64,000 nt of DNA from Epithemia pelagica (GCA_946965045.2 OX337234.1:868001-932000); one strand, 5' to 3'; positions 19,201 to 30,773 are shown, counted from the first letter of the stretch. Program-made: numbers and translations. Notes: generated from the letters alone by a model not told the origin.

Positions 19201-19720
19201 ATTTGGTCCGGTGGCACCCCATTGGTTCTATGCCTTATTGGGAAACTTTGTACAACGGCGAGAAGATGCCACCTTATGGGAGGGCACCTTGGGCGCTCAA
19301 TTTTTGTCCCATTTGCTCCTCACCATGAGTCTCATTCTCGACTTGGCCGGCCCTCTTGTCTTGAATAGTACCATGACAGTCACGACCATGGCACATGACT
19401 TGGCCAGTCTCGTGTGGGGATTTTGTTCGTCGGCCGAACTCCCCGAACTTCGTTCCGCCGCCTTGCAAGCAGTGGCCAGTTCGATTCACTGCATGCAGCG
19501 GTCGTCACCGTCGTCGGCCTCCAGGATCCTGGCCTTTATGCAACAACAGCAACAACAAGAGAATGTGTTGACCACTTTGCAGGCCATGGCCTCCCATGAT
19601 CCCGATCCACAGTGTCGAACCTTGGCTGTGGTGGTTGCCTCGCAAATTCATGACACCTTCCAACAGGCAGAACAGGGTGAATCGCTTCCACAGTCCGCAT
19701 CTCCCTTTTATCTCCCATAG
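16217..19720 (+). CDS. TELO2: Telomere length regulation protein TEL2/TELO2
   Basis: A single exon with ATG at 16217 and 1167 residues. The C-terminal half matches the conserved Tel2 domain: PLYLRDALELL, ELPSLIRRNMADLPDVAVDL, QVLHQENKYDMTEF, QQACLIALLVMEP, LSTRLHVLAALQTAAQEF. The alpha-solenoid end follows, with RFGPVAPHWFYALLGNF and ASHDPDPQCRTLAV. TELO2 works with TTI1 and TTI2 to mature PI3K-like kinases (TOR, ATM, ATR). The N-terminal half is diverged, with long His/Thr/Ser/Asp-rich inserts, and an acidic stretch precedes the domain. It is longer than the human protein (about 837 residues) because of those inserts. An open frame extends upstream, but without an ATG. Confidence 0.85.
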   Translation: MDPRINHHTFHNDQDENDQPQPKDNNNDMVIEWLKPIWTATNDEAHVQALHQVQTRLQRRFHSQNQSSPQEEKDEKEEQCLWIQGLLWYTVTTTPRATRALCRAVLWSCTHGSTLLECLVDSIGYLSSSSSSSNQPTAQPTHPLTTWSVGGSSPPPPVSPTALSNAWSLLSHVLLGSVPEEEEEEGRGGLVEPRNDKWPDYLHTIFQKGLAHALWLEQTPQQSPQSLPESDTTHNHNDDLNNNKNPHPSPRVPQSWCCNEWMERLWRLSTRVGGGDAHPLGDWHTPNHHSPDWHHSPEYFRTAVAYHATRHVWKECVSSHSITTTTTTTLPSPTVQWWMAWIQYWMHRQPQYASHAIVNGWMRVVVLGVGVSRNKEEKEKDGSVPPRGASSFENQALHPLAQQAVPRHLALLSTALIHWCLRRTNETPSSSSCSTSIVFRWIRHLSWHSSSTVLTTVVRHCLFTHTTTTLTTAGMLVPSTTTRTVCMSQQSLQHEQHEQMGIFLANLLQDMPQPNDTNHHNHTKNKEDPSFLSSSSSQRDAVLADSLWNDDTTTTNDEATYYTTPLLQHLLQVATVWGSTVFVRQTDSTWQTPVTFFLVQGLTLLASTQKDSTTTTTALDPSLHDTLVTALLQGTTLRLQSSLAPLRLDGMRVGQALAACLGQAELHFEELDQYNQRRQQEPEEPNEPEPPESVVEEPSVQPSVDRVPSWRPRPPPRQRRRKNRKLLQDPDAEYVSEDDDSSDCTSNASHESNDSDDDSVWEELPQRYDLEDDQEDIRETPRPLYLRDALELLRTPETDDHAWSHHETALEELPSLIRRNMADLPDVAVDLAVQVLHQENKYDMTEFGEQQQACLIALLVMEPYTVGMALITDAFGNSCGLSTRLHVLAALQTAAQEFAGCPQPLELESPQQSPHLLEEVQDRVHGKRHLITTTRTTTNANSKDFMTGGSDTHNNETTNQEQALETLERTRRWGRGRWDSNKTIEKQNVDAKSNRFGPVAPHWFYALLGNFVQRREDATLWEGTLGAQFLSHLLLTMSLILDLAGPLVLNSTMTVTTMAHDLASLVWGFCSSAELPELRSAALQAVASSIHCMQRSSPSSASRILAFMQQQQQQENVLTTLQAMASHDPDPQCRTLAVVVASQIHDTFQQAEQGESLPQSASPFYLP

Positions 19721-19885
19721 CGCCTCTGTTCCTAGAGTAGAGAAGCAGTTGTATATAACATTTCATTTCTATAGTCGTATATATGGGTGGACATCAAAAT
19801 GGGACCGTCCATGGATGAGAAAAGGTTGGCGTGACCATCAATCATTTACAACCAAAACAACAAGTGTCGAATCCATATTCAGCGT

Positions 19886-21360
19886 TTAGTTCTTTTCGTT
19901 TTTCTGTCTTCTTTCTCCAAAACGAAAGAAACTGGTCCGTTTGGAAAGAAAGCCATCGGCATCAATGGACGGTTCTGGCGGTGGCGCCAGACCGACCGAT
20001 TCGAAACAAGAGGCATCATCCCCCTCATTATCATTATCATCACCAACATGGCCATCGTCCAGACCAGGCTTGTCCGGGTAGATGCTTTGTGCATTGGCCA
20101 TGAGACGCAAGGCCAAATCCTCTTCCAACCCAGCGACCATTACGTTCAGAACCAATTGGGCATTGTAGGCTCCCACGCGATTGGGTTGTCGCAATTCCTC
20201 TACAACTCCGAGGGTCAAGGACATGCCAAATATTAAAATGCCCAAATACCACGACTGGACTGTCAAAATACCCTCCCCTCCAATGGTTTGACTCCCTGCT
20301 CCCAAGAGCGGGAAGGTAAAGAGGACAATCCCAAACAAGGCCCATAACAAAGCCATGTGCAAATCCGGCAATTTTCGTTGCAAGGCACCCAGCCGATAGG
20401 CTCGAGCTTGACGCAAACTTTTTACCGTTTGGTAGACAATGGATGGTTCCCCGACACTGGTCAAATACAAAATGTCCTCCAAGGGGTCGTCCACCGGGCG
20501 GGCGGATATTAAGGCCGCCGACTCAAAATCGTTGAATTTGGTCAAATCGTCACGGACGTACCGATCAATGCACTGCAAGATTCGTTGATACAAGGCATCG
20601 CGACCCTGACACACCAATGCTACTTGTTCCAATAATGATTTTGCCATGGTAACCTCCTCAAACAGGGCAAGGTAGATTGCTTCTTGCTGTTGGTACATAA
20701 AATCTGGACATGTCGAAAACTGAAAGGTTGAGAAAGTCCATCTGAAAAAACAGCACAGAATTCGCTGATACCATCGATACAACGGGCACATGAGGGCAAG
20801 TACTTACAAAAGGTTTGTCCCACGAGCAATCCAAATACCAACCCAGATGTCGTGAGAATATTTTGAATATATTGTGAAGCATCTTGCGATACGACGGCAA
20901 ACACTCCTGCATCGTCAATAATGCCGGCCAATGTCATGCCAAGGGTAGGATACAATAGCTTCCCGACAGCTGCAAGTGCCAAAGAGGGCAAGCAAATGCG
21001 CAAGAGTGTAATGGTTTGTACGTAATCCATAACCCGGTTTTCTTCTAGGTTGACATTGACCAACGACAAGGCCATTTCTTCCCATATATTCGCCGGCTCC
21101 ACTGGCAAAAAGTGTTTGGCTTGATACTGATTGTGCAATTCATTGGCCATGGACAACAACGATGGCTGCCTCCGTGCCTGCTGTGGAACTGTGCTTGTCC
21201 ATCGTCGTTGCCTTGACCGCGACAATGGTCGCACGGATATTGGCGCCGTTCGAATCGATGGACTCCCTTCAAAGGCGGCCGCAAAGGCAGTACTTTTTGT
21301 CACAATAAGAAGACAAACAAGCTGATGAAAACGCCTCATGAAAAATTGAATTGATCTCAT
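19886..21360 (-). CDS. DUF4239 (bestrophin-like) membrane protein, likely plastid-targeted
   Basis: Exons 21360-20808 and 20703-19886; the intron 20807-20704 has GTAAGT and TCCAG. 456 residues. The start MRSIQFFMRRFHQLVCLLIV is a signal peptide. Its end, TKSTAFAAAF, resembles the diatom plastid ASAFAP motif, with Phe near the cleavage point, and an Arg/Ser-rich transit-like part follows. The body has two hydrophobic segments before QTFYFMYQQQEAIY and ALFEEVTMAKSLLEQV, the usual DUF4239 core. Two more lie further on (LLWALFGIVLFTFPLLG, YLGILIFGMSLTLG). Function of the family is not established. The C-terminus is acidic, then basic. Confidence 0.65.
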
Positions 21361-21958
21361 TTGGATTGGCGGCTTGATTCGACTCTGCGATGTAGTGCCA
21401 AGTCTCGTTCTTTCCAATTTTCTTTTTGCTTTCTGCTTCCGTCAATGGATGCCTCCATTGTCACACATTCGCTTCATGTAGGTGCGTCACACCTGGCACC
21501 ATTCAGTCATGAGCTCAAGGTAATCCGGGACTCGAAAGATCCAGCCGGAGATTCGGCGGAGCATCCGGGACTCGCAACGGATGAAACGAACGGAATGGAC
21601 CCCCAAAATTCAAAATTCTCCTCGTTTAATAGACCTGGCGACCACGGAATGTCCCCCAAATTTGGCCCCATGTAGTCGGCGCGGAACTGACACGTGTGCA
21701 AGACCAAACGGACCCCAAGCTACAACTTTCTCACATTTTGAATCTCGATTTTTATGGAGCTCATGACTGTGACATGCTATTCCCATAAACAACAAGGCTT
21801 TTGCTCGACATTGCTCCAGTGCATGGACTCTCTTTCACTTGGTGGTGGGATTCTTTTTGGCACAACGAGAAACGGTGGAGTGAAACGATTTCGCTGTTTC
21901 ACTGCGCATAATTTTTGTGCACCGTCAACAGGAACGCGACAAAGCAAAGCGCATCAGG
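21361..21958. other. Intergenic between DUF4239 gene and the secreted tandem family
   Basis: Upstream regions of two divergent genes. Two GGGACTCG-containing copies lie at 21528-21575. No gene seen. Confidence 0.4.
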
Positions 21959-23666
21959 ATGAACACGAAAAACCTTGGTGCAACTTCCTCAGGGAGCATG
22001 CTCATCCTTGCAGCACTTTTGAGTCATCTTGTAGCATTTGCCTTTGCCGAAGACAACTCAACATGTACCCTTTGCCCTCCAGGAGAAGCAGTGACTCTCC
22101 CAGATCAATTTGTCAGAATTGATTTGGGCCCAACTGCGGGCAATTTGCTGCAAACTTGTTCCTTCTTTGAAAATATCATTCCCGAAGAACAAGGAGAGTG
22201 TCCCACTGTTTCACCGAGCATTCAAGACGACTGTGGATGTCTTCCATTCTCCAGCAGCCCTTCCGTATCTCCCATTTCGTCTCCCATTTCGTTTTCGGAC
22301 GCTCCCTCTTTTGTCGCTCCGTCGACGATCTGCGGTTGTCAGCCCTCGGAATACGTGTTTCAGTTGAACTTTTCCTCTCCCTGTGCACTGGATGCCTTTG
22401 GACCAGAGGGCATTGAAGCACAAGGCTGCCGAATCGATACGGATGCGACAGATACTACCTATGTGTCTGTTCGAACTGTTTTTATATACGAGGAAGACCA
22501 AAACGGGGCAGAAGCTGGACGTCGGCTCGCGACTGGACTCTTTGATGAGGGAGCTGAGATTGTGTACCAGTCAGCCATACTCCTCAACACCAATGTTACG
22601 AATCCCCCCAAGATTCTCGAAGTGGTACTTCGAGGCACCAACAGCCAACAGGAACCGATTACATCACGATGGAGCGTTACATTCACCAATGAGTGTGATG
22701 TATTTCCTGTAATCAGAGGTGGCGAAGAAACACTTAATACCATGATTGTAAGTGCAAGCTATACAGTGTCGACCCGACGTGCCCGTGCTATAAACTCACG
22801 CATCTTTTTCTTGTAATACTGTTCGACGACAACAGATTGAAACACGTGATCCACCCCGTGAATTTTGTCCAGTTGTACCGACCGATCTTCCATCGTCCGA
22901 GCCGTCCATTGCTCCAGTTCCCGTGCCAACACCTCCTCCAGTTCCCGTGCCAACACCTCCTCCGGCTTTCGTGCCAACACCACCCCCTGTAGTTGCTCCA
23001 ACTTGTGCTCCAACGAAGGACAAAAAGACCAAACGCATGAAAGGTAAGAAAGAGAGCAAGGATTCCAGGGGTAAGAAAGTTGTCAAAACACCCAAATCTC
23101 CCAAAGCCACCAAGGATTCGAAGGGAGACAAGGATTCGAAGGGAGACAAAGACTCGAAGGGAGATAACGCCGCGAAGAAAGACAAGGCCGCGAAGGATGA
23201 CAAAGGTAAGAGACGTGATGTGACGTCGCTTTTAGGTTGTTTTGGATACACGAGAACTCATCACCGGTCCATGTTCGTTCCCTGTAACAAAACAGGCAAA
23301 GGGTATTACAGAATGCTCCAGGAGATGGACATGGATTCAACTCGAATCGTCAACCAGGGAGAAAATGCCCGCGGCTTGAACGTGAAGCCAACTACTGAGC
23401 CCACGCTGTGTCCTGAGGACGAGGAACACGACGACGATGATGATTACGAAGACTACGACGACTACTACGGAAAAGGCGGCACTGGAAAGAAGGAAAAGGG
23501 CGAAAAGGATGAGGATGACAAGAGTGGCAAGAAGGACAAGACCTACCAAAAGAAGGACAAGAGCGGAAAGGATGAGGATGACAAGAGTGGCAAGAAGGAC
23601 AAGACCTACCAAAAGAAGGACAAGAATGACGACAAGAAGGCAAAGTACAAGGATTTTTCCTACTAG
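21959..23666 (+). CDS. Secreted Cys-module protein with Lys/Asp-rich tail, paralogue 1
   Basis: Exons 21959-22747, 22836-23205 and 23296-23666, with introns of 88 and 90 nt (GTAAGT/AACAG, GTAAGA/AACAG; phases 0 and 1). 509 residues. A signal peptide (LILAALLSHLVAFAFA) precedes a first Cys module (CTLCPPGEAV...VRIDLGP...CGC). A second module has CGCQPSEYVFQLNFSSPC, DAFGPEGIEAQGC and TFTNECDVFPVI. Then come a Pro/Val linker, a Lys-rich tract (PKATKDSKGDKDSKGDK), an acidic Asp/Tyr run, and two copies of DKSGKKDKTYQKKDK. Composition resembles silica-associated diatom proteins; the function is unproven. Splice sites are inferred by matching all three paralogues. Confidence 0.7.
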
Positions 23667-24356
23667 TCTCATCACCAAGTTACATGGAAAAATTTGTGCA
23701 TCAACTTGGCTGAACCCCGAGAGTGTTTCTGATTGTTCAGCACCTTCCACGGTTCCATTGCACGATGTGTGCACCTACTATACATATATCTAAACTATAC
23801 ATGTCATACATTCTTATCACATTTTCGTTTTGTCTCCCATATTCTTACGCGTTTCGATATTGGTCATCACAATTGAACCGACAGCGATTGAAGTTGTCAT
23901 GAAGTGCGACTGTTTTCATGGGTCATCCCGTCCGTCCTCTGGTCGTTTTCACAAGAAAATTTGGGTCATCCATTTGACGGGGGCGCATGCATCGGCATGT
24001 TGTATAGCTCAAAGTGTAGCATCGGTTGGTCTTGGTCGACCACGCCGCTCCAATTTGGATACGACAACAGAAGCTTCTTTTGCACTCACAATTAATTCCA
24101 CCGAGTTTGTCTGGCCCAATTTTGTGCTGTTCACAACCAGGTGCGTACGTTGGACCATACAATCCCATCCAAACAGAAACCAAAAGCAAAAGAATATTTG
24201 GAGATGTCGGTTCAGCGAACATATTTCACAACTCCTAGTCATGGAGTCCGATCATACATATCATAGAGACTAGAGTGGACCGACCAACGTCGTGTCATAT
24301 TCTCCTCTTCGTCGCAACTTGAAACGATTCATCCGCAGAAAAGAAGGACGGTAAAC
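23667..24356. other. Intergenic between paralogues 1 and 2
   Basis: 690 bp with short frames only (for example 23830-24273), none with a domain. Contains the promoter of paralogue 2. Confidence 0.4.
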
Positions 24357-25983
24357 ATGAGGAAATTTGGTACATCACGCCCGATGATGCTCACATGGAT
24401 GCTGGTGTTGATTGAGCTCTCAACATACGCTTTTGCAGATGACACACCAGAGCCATCAGGTTGTACGTTTTGTCCGGAGGGATCGGCCGTGAACTTCCCC
24501 AATCGTCCAGTCATTATCGACCTTGGACCTCCTCAAGGAGAGACCACACTTTCTTGCGGTCAATTTGAATTACTGTTCCCCGTAATTGGAGGAACATGTC
24601 CAGAAGTACCTGCCGAAACTCAGAGGTACTGTCTTTGTTTAGAAGTAAACCCTCCAACTCCAACTCTCGTTCCTACCCCCTTACCGACATTTGTACCATC
24701 GCCGGCGCCAACCGTAAGCTTGACGCCCTCCATCGAATTGTGTGGCTGTCAACCATCTGTTTTCTTTTTTGAAATGAGCTTTGCCTCTCCCTGTCCCCCC
24801 GAAAACGATGCGTTTGGACCGGATGGAGTCGCGGACCAGTCCTGTGAAGTGCAAGTAAGATCAGGCGAAGCTGTGTTTGGAGAAATTACAGTCGTGGTCA
24901 TTAGAGAGAAGGTGGGGACACGGACCGAAAGTATCTTCCTTAACGGGCCGTTTGCAAACGGGGAAGAGATTGTGTACGAATCGATCATGGTGACCAATTC
25001 GTCACTTACAAGGCCTCCCTCATCCCTCGACATGACTCTGCGAGGCACCAACACTGAAGGATTTCAAATGGTGGCAGAATGGGAAGTGGAATTTACCAAT
25101 GAGTGCGGTGTCTTTAACGTCATTAAAGGCGGGGAGGAAACTGCAGGAACCATTATTGTAAGTAAGAGTAATTGCACACACATCAGTCTCGAGAAAGAAA
25201 AGCACACTCACAACATTTTCATTTTTGTCTTTGACAGCGGTCTGTAAGCGATCCTCTCGAGCAATTCTGTCCGGTCCCAGAACCTACAGGGGCTCCTTCA
25301 AGAGTCACCACTCCCACACCCACAGAGGGACCATCGCCAAAGCCAACATCGAAACCTACAGGAGGTATTGCCCCCTCGTGCCCACCGGTAGGTGACCTTG
25401 GAAAGAAAACCAAAAAGAAAAAAGGTACCAAGGAATCCAAAGACGATAAGTCCAAAGGCTCAAAAGGAAGCAAAGGAAAGAAAGGTTCGGATGACAGTGA
25501 CAAGTCTTCCAAAAGCGACAAAGCATACAAAGGAAGCAAGGCTTCAAAGGGAGATTATAGCAAAGGTAAGACGGTTGTTTGCACCCCGCACTGCGACGTT
25601 TCATTTTTCGAACTCACACAGAGACCTTGTTCCTTTACCCAGGGTATCGTGTACTCCGCCGTAAGGGAGGATATACCGACGACTCGTACGATCCACTTTG
25701 TCCAGATCCTGATGACAGTGGCAAAGGTGGAAAGAAAGACTACTCGTACAGCAAAGGCAAGGGTAAGGGCTACTCTTACGACGACGACGACGAGAGCAAA
25801 GGTGGAAAGAAGGACGACTCATACAGCAAAGGCAAGGGCTACGGCTCTGGAAAGGGAAAGTATGACAAGGATATGAAATCAGAAAAAGATGACGATTCAG
25901 GGAAAAAGAATGCAAAAAGTAGTCCAAAAGCCTTTGAGAAAAAGGTGAAGCGGGGAAAGGAACGTCCTGATAAACTTCATTGA
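24357..25983 (+). CDS. Secreted Cys-module protein with Lys/Tyr/Gly-rich tail, paralogue 2
   Basis: Exons 24357-25157, 25238-25565 and 25643-25983, with phase 0 and 1 introns at the same places as in its neighbours. The third exon could instead begin at 25622, in the same frame. About 489 residues. The signal peptide MLTWMLVLIELSTYAFA precedes CTFCPEGSAV..IDLGP and CGCQPSVFFFEMSFASPCP. DAFGPDGVADQSC and EFTNECGVFNVI follow, then a Pro/Thr linker. The tail has GSKGSKGKKG, then GKGKGYSYDDDDES and SYSKGKGYGSGKGKY, rich in Lys, Ser, Tyr, Gly and Asp. Same proposed cell-surface or biosilica role as paralogue 1, by composition only. Confidence 0.7.
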
Positions 25984-26922
25984 AAGTTCTGACAAAGGTG
26001 ATGACTTTTTTATTCCTGGGAGAACACCTTTATTCAGTTTCTGGGTGATGCAAGAGATAGGGTTTTCTGCCAGCTTTGATGTTTTACCTATTGACAGAAT
26101 GCCTGTACAACTATCTTACCTTTCATAACTAAGATATATATAGATGATGGATATTACGATTTACTATTCCTTCGGTTTTACATGCGTTTGTTGCCCGTGA
26201 TCGATACATTGGATTTCGTTTCACGTATACACGGCGTCCTATTGACTGTTGCTGGCATGGAAGATTTATCGTGGACGTTCGAAAGGCACAAGCTGGACCC
26301 CACATCATTTGCCGTGGATATCGAAAGCTTTCACCACATCCTTCTCAGTTTACGTCCGTCTTGAGAGTGGCCTGGTGTTCCAATCTCCAAGGATACCCCT
26401 TTTCGCCTTGCTTGGTCTTGTAATAGTACGCCTTATGACACGTGGAGGTGTAATTAGCAATAAATACGAAGGTCTACAATCCTTTTCTTGCTCACAAAGT
26501 CAGAGAAAGTGATATGCGGTTTACCGTGATATCGTTCGAGTTTCAATGAAATACGCAAAATTGTGTCAAAGCTTGTCCGTCCACACGAACGATCCCCCGG
26601 CGCGAACACGTGCCAGAAGTTGACGGGCAGTTGAAACATTGTCCAACAGAAAGCGGAGACTCTCCGGAACGCCAGTCGACTTCAAGTTTTTTATAAGACT
26701 GATTTCTTTATGCGCAATGCCCACTTTTTATAAATTTTTGGATTCCAAAATCGAGACGTTACCCACATACACTGCTTGCTTTTAAGGATTCAAAACCGTC
26801 CCAAATTTTGATGTGGCGGTCTTGCAGAGGGTGCTTCACAAGATGGAAAAGCGCATTTGATTGAGACAAAAAATTTGACTTTTCACACTAGATCGACGGC
26901 GTCTCCGACCGAGAAGGACGGA
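25984..26922. other. Intergenic between paralogues 2 and 3
   Basis: 939 bp without a supported gene. AT-rich stretches lie at 26130-26180 and 26690-26750. Confidence 0.4.
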
Positions 26923-28692
26923 ATGAGACTACGACAACATGGACCAAGGCCACTGCTTTCTTTCCTTCGACCAGGGGGCATCTCGTTCATCCTAGCTTTC
27001 GTCCTGTTGACTCATGGTCAACCAGCGAACGCCGAAGATGAACTGGACTGCAGCTTTTGTGGTGAAGGACGAAGTGTGGATAATCCTACGGAAGAGGTGA
27101 CAGTGGACTTGGGGATTTTACCCACTCTCACAAATGGAACTTGTCAGTTTTTTGATGTGGCATTTCCACTTTTGGAAAACTGTCCCAGTGTACCGGAAAG
27201 TACGCGTGTAACCTGTTGTTCAGGGACTGGCGCACCTAGTTCATCGCCCTCGTTCTCGCCGACAGGCAATCCAACCACTGTTCCACCCACTCCTGTCCCA
27301 ACCAATGAGCCAACACAATCGCCTGTTCCACCCACTCCTGTCCCAACAAAAGACCCGTTCGTCATTGGAGAGGAGCTCTGTGGATGCCAGCCCTCGATCT
27401 ATGAATTTCAATTTAATTTTTCATCTCCCTGCCCAGCAGATAATGATGCCTTTGGACCGGCAGGTATTGCTGAGCAAAGTTGTCAAGTCACTTCAACATC
27501 ATCCGATTCTGTCCTTGTGGTCGTGAAGGAAGTGGTGATTGAAGAGACTGGTCAATCTGGGTCTGAATTGCGCAATGCGCTGCTCACAGGTCCCTTTCAA
27601 CAAGAAGATGTGATTGCTTTCGAATCTGCTATGCGGGTTGTCTCCGGTCTTGCGGAACCACCCAAGCAATTGGGTATGTTCATTCAAGGCGAAAATAAGG
27701 ACGGGATTGAAGTCAGGGCAGAGTGGTCGGTGGTGTTTACCAATGAATGTGATGTATTTCCCGTGATTCGGCAGTTCGATACGACTGTGGGAGTCTTTGT
27801 TGTAAGTAGGCTTCTTTGGGGACTGGTGGTTACCGTGATAGACCAGAAACATGACCTCAAACGCCTTTGCATTTCTGAATCCTCTCATTATTTGCACAGA
27901 AAGACGTGACAGATCCTCCCCTGTCCTTTTGCCCCGCCGCTGAAACTACAGACGCTCCGACAATGGCACCATCGCAACGGAAGGCGCCCACAGCCACGCC
28001 AACGAAAAATGACGCTCCTTCTCCATTGACGGCGAAACCGACCATGAAACCAACGCATCGGTACGAGGAAACACATGCACCTTCTTGTCCACCGGTTGGC
28101 TTTTATGGCAAAAAAGAGAAGGGAAAAAAGGAATCGGATAAAGACGACGACCACGACTACCAATCCCCCAAGCGAGGTAAAAAGTCGTCCAAAGGAGACT
28201 CGGATTACTCCAAATCTAAAGGCAAAGGGTACATGCATTCCAAGGGAGATAGGGACGACTCTTCTTCTGGGAAGAAATATATGTATTCTGGAGACAAGTC
28301 AGACAAGTCGTACAGAAGCAAATCTTCCAAAGAGAAAGGTAAGGATCGACACGAAAGGATCCAAAGTGAGTATATACTCCAATACTGACACTGGGAGGGT
28401 GCATATAGGCAAACGAAACAGGGATCTTCTCATGGAACTCGCAACAGACCAGACTTCAGAAAGGAAAGGCGAATACTCAAGCTCTGGAAACGAGCTTCGT
28501 AATCTGTACTGGTACAGCCCATCGTTGTGCCCTGGTGGAGACGGAGGAAAAGGATTGGGCCACGATGATTACAGTGGCAAGAAGCTGAAAAAGGTGGGTA
28601 AAAAGGAAAAGCAATACGACGATGAGATCTATGTTAAAAAGAAGAAAGCCAAGAAACGCATAGACAAACTTGAAAAGTCTAGCCACGACTAA
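26923..28692 (+). CDS. Secreted Cys-module protein with Lys/Ser/Tyr-rich tail, paralogue 3
   Basis: Exons 26923-27801, 27900-28338 and 28409-28692, with introns of 98 and 70 nt, again phases 0 and 1. 533 residues. The signal peptide ISFILAFVLLTHGQPANA precedes CSFCGEGRSV..VDLG and a duplicated linker (VPPTPVPT twice). CGCQPSIYEFQFNFSSPCP, DAFGPAGIAEQSC and VFTNECDVFPVI follow. The tail has KKSSKGDSDYSKSKGKGY, DKSDKSYRSKSSKEK and a very basic end (KKKKAKKRIDKLEK). The first in-frame ATG at 26923 places the signal peptide about 20 residues from the start. Function inferred only from composition and family. Confidence 0.7.
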
Positions 28693-29496
28693 GTTGCCGG
28701 CAGCAAGCAACAAACGCATTGAAACGATCAAGAATCTTCATAAAAGCGAGTGCGCGCTTGGGTAACCATTTGTCCCTTGCGTTGTGTCTCGTCACAACCA
28801 TCAACAATTTCATAAGTCTCGAAAATGGACGAGGTGGGGCGTTCCGTATCCTCCACCCCGATTCCGTTTTCCTCTCTCGATCTTTTGAGATTTCTTTCAT
28901 TTATATGGGCATTCGTGCGGAATAGCAGCACAACACCAAACAATTATTTCATATCAAACAGTATCACACACAAGTTCATCTCTGTCATAACATCATAATA
29001 CATAAGGGAATAAAAACATATGGTAATCGATTTTGCCTTCATCCGCGCCAATCTCTCGTTCTACTGAGACGTCGAGGCACTCATTTCGGGTCCAAACACC
29101 TTCTTCCACCTTTCTTTCCAAAACATATTTATGACGTGTCAAGCGCAAAGTATGGCTTCAATTTGGTGCATCAGACAAAATGCTATATCATGGACAATGT
29201 CGTCTACATAGCTCGCATCTCGTCATTTGAGTCTGTGAAAGTAGAAAACTAGTAGGGTTTCGACTAAAGCAAACATACTTTGCCTTTCTGCGACGAATTG
29301 ACCTGTTGATGGTTGTGGGATTAATCATATAATAATTCGGGTGATACACGAGTCCGCATGTCAATTCAACGCCCGGGCTAGCTTTGGTGTAATTGATGGA
29401 TTGTACGATGCTTTTGGTGTGATCACAAGTTGCCGGAACAGCACCATCAACGAAGCATTGAAAACTTGGAGCACCCAGTCGGGTGGAGATGACACA
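28693..29496. other. Intergenic, nothing recognised
   Basis: 804 bp between convergent genes (paralogue 3 and the P-loop ATPase gene). Only short frames without domains. Confidence 0.4.
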
Positions 29497-30480
29497 TCAG
29501 TAGTCAGCTGTTTTAGTATGTGACATCTGGAGAGGCATTTGCTCATCCAACTCGGCCTGAGCGTGCATGTCAATAACTTCCCCGGGAATCATTCCATCCT
29601 CGAGCGTCACATTACTTAAATTGGCCATATTCGCAAAACGTTGCAGATCTTTGAGACACCAAGTCATTCCGTTCCAATCAGGTACTTCAGTGAAGGGGCG
29701 GCCTACATCGTCTCCGCGGGGGTTCCTTATGAGTGGATCTGCAGGTAGAATGTGGCGGCCACCATTGATTGCGCATAACTCGTTCGCAAAACGCTCGTCC
29801 TTCACAATGACAAAAACTGCTACCTGAGCATCAAAGGCAACTTCATATAGACTGGAGACAAAATTTCTGTTGGCCTCTGATGAAGCCATGCCGTCAATAA
29901 TGAGGAGGGGCAACGCGGAGCAATTCGGACGGACCTTGGAAGAACCCACTTCCTCCACGTTGCTAATTTGTACCAGATTTGTTTCAAAGGAATGAGTACG
30001 GCAACTTCTTGCAAGAAACGTCTTTGCCAGTTCAATCGCTTCATTCACACTGCGAGGCTTGACGAGCGTTCGTTGGTCGGGTGGTCTCAAAGCCTGAATT
30101 AAGATGTCGTGAAGGAAAGGGGCAGCGTCGGGGGCACCTAAGTGCCTTTGACAGAACGAGAGCGGGACGTTTGTGGAATCACTAGCGCGAATCATGATGG
30201 CACGTGTGGGCCGTTGGCTGACATCGTAGTCGCCATGCAACAGGAAAAAGGCAGCGGTGGTCTTTCCAGATCCTGAAAGCCCACAACATACGTAAGTCTT
30301 TCCTGGAATTGCAGTAACATACAGCTCCCAAAATGCTTGGATAGAAGCTTTGCTTGCAACAACCGTCGAAATTTCTGGAACCCTCCCAAAAACCTCTCTC
30401 AAAGCTGCTGCCTCATCGAGTCTTTTCAGAAGCCAGAGCCACCGGCTGCCGTTCTCCATGCGCTGGAGGGTGTAATCCAT
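29497..30480 (-). CDS. P-loop ATPase of unknown role
   Basis: A single 327-residue ORF with ATG at 30480. Walker A is GLSGSGKTTA (about residue 70) and Walker B-like LLIIDGM near residue 195. It has the size of one AAA/STAND-type ATPase module without a visible effector domain. The N-terminal FWELYVTAIPGKTYVCCGLSG leads straight into the P-loop. The C-terminus is short and acidic. It lies some 4 kb from a Crinkler-like ATPase/nuclease gene, which hints at a related defence or effector cluster, but sequence resemblance between the two is limited to the P-loop. Confidence 0.6.
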   Translation of the reverse strand: MDYTLQRMENGSRWLWLLKRLDEAAALREVFGRVPEISTVVASKASIQAFWELYVTAIPGKTYVCCGLSGSGKTTAAFFLLHGDYDVSQRPTRAIMIRASDSTNVPLSFCQRHLGAPDAAPFLHDILIQALRPPDQRTLVKPRSVNEAIELAKTFLARSCRTHSFETNLVQISNVEEVGSSKVRPNCSALPLLIIDGMASSEANRNFVSSLYEVAFDAQVAVFVIVKDERFANELCAINGGRHILPADPLIRNPRGDDVGRPFTEVPDWNGMTWCLKDLQRFANMANLSNVTLEDGMIPGEVIDMHAQAELDEQMPLQMSHTKTADY

Positions 30481-30773
30481 GGTCGCATTGTTGACGAAGA
30501 ATTCTCATGACGACTTCGGTGAAAAGTGGTCGTAATTCTAGACTTTTAGGAGTACGTAACAAAAGGGGAGGAAGGGCTATGGCTATTTTGCTACTCGTAT
30601 GACCAAGACCGCGTCAGCGTAAGGGTAGCTACTGATAGGTAAGGTACAATAGTTAGTCTGATAGAGATGAGGTTTGAGTTTTTTGGCCCACAGACCACAG
30701 ACAGTCAAAACTTCATTCCAACAGCGTGAGGTATCTTCATCAATCCTCACAACAGGAACACCACCGATATTTG

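Noticed and set aside
23392..23774. Cys/Ser/His-rich minus ORFs opposite the first secreted gene
   Set aside because: Antisense of AAG/GAC repeats; the plus frame has signal peptide, Cys modules and matching introns in three copies.
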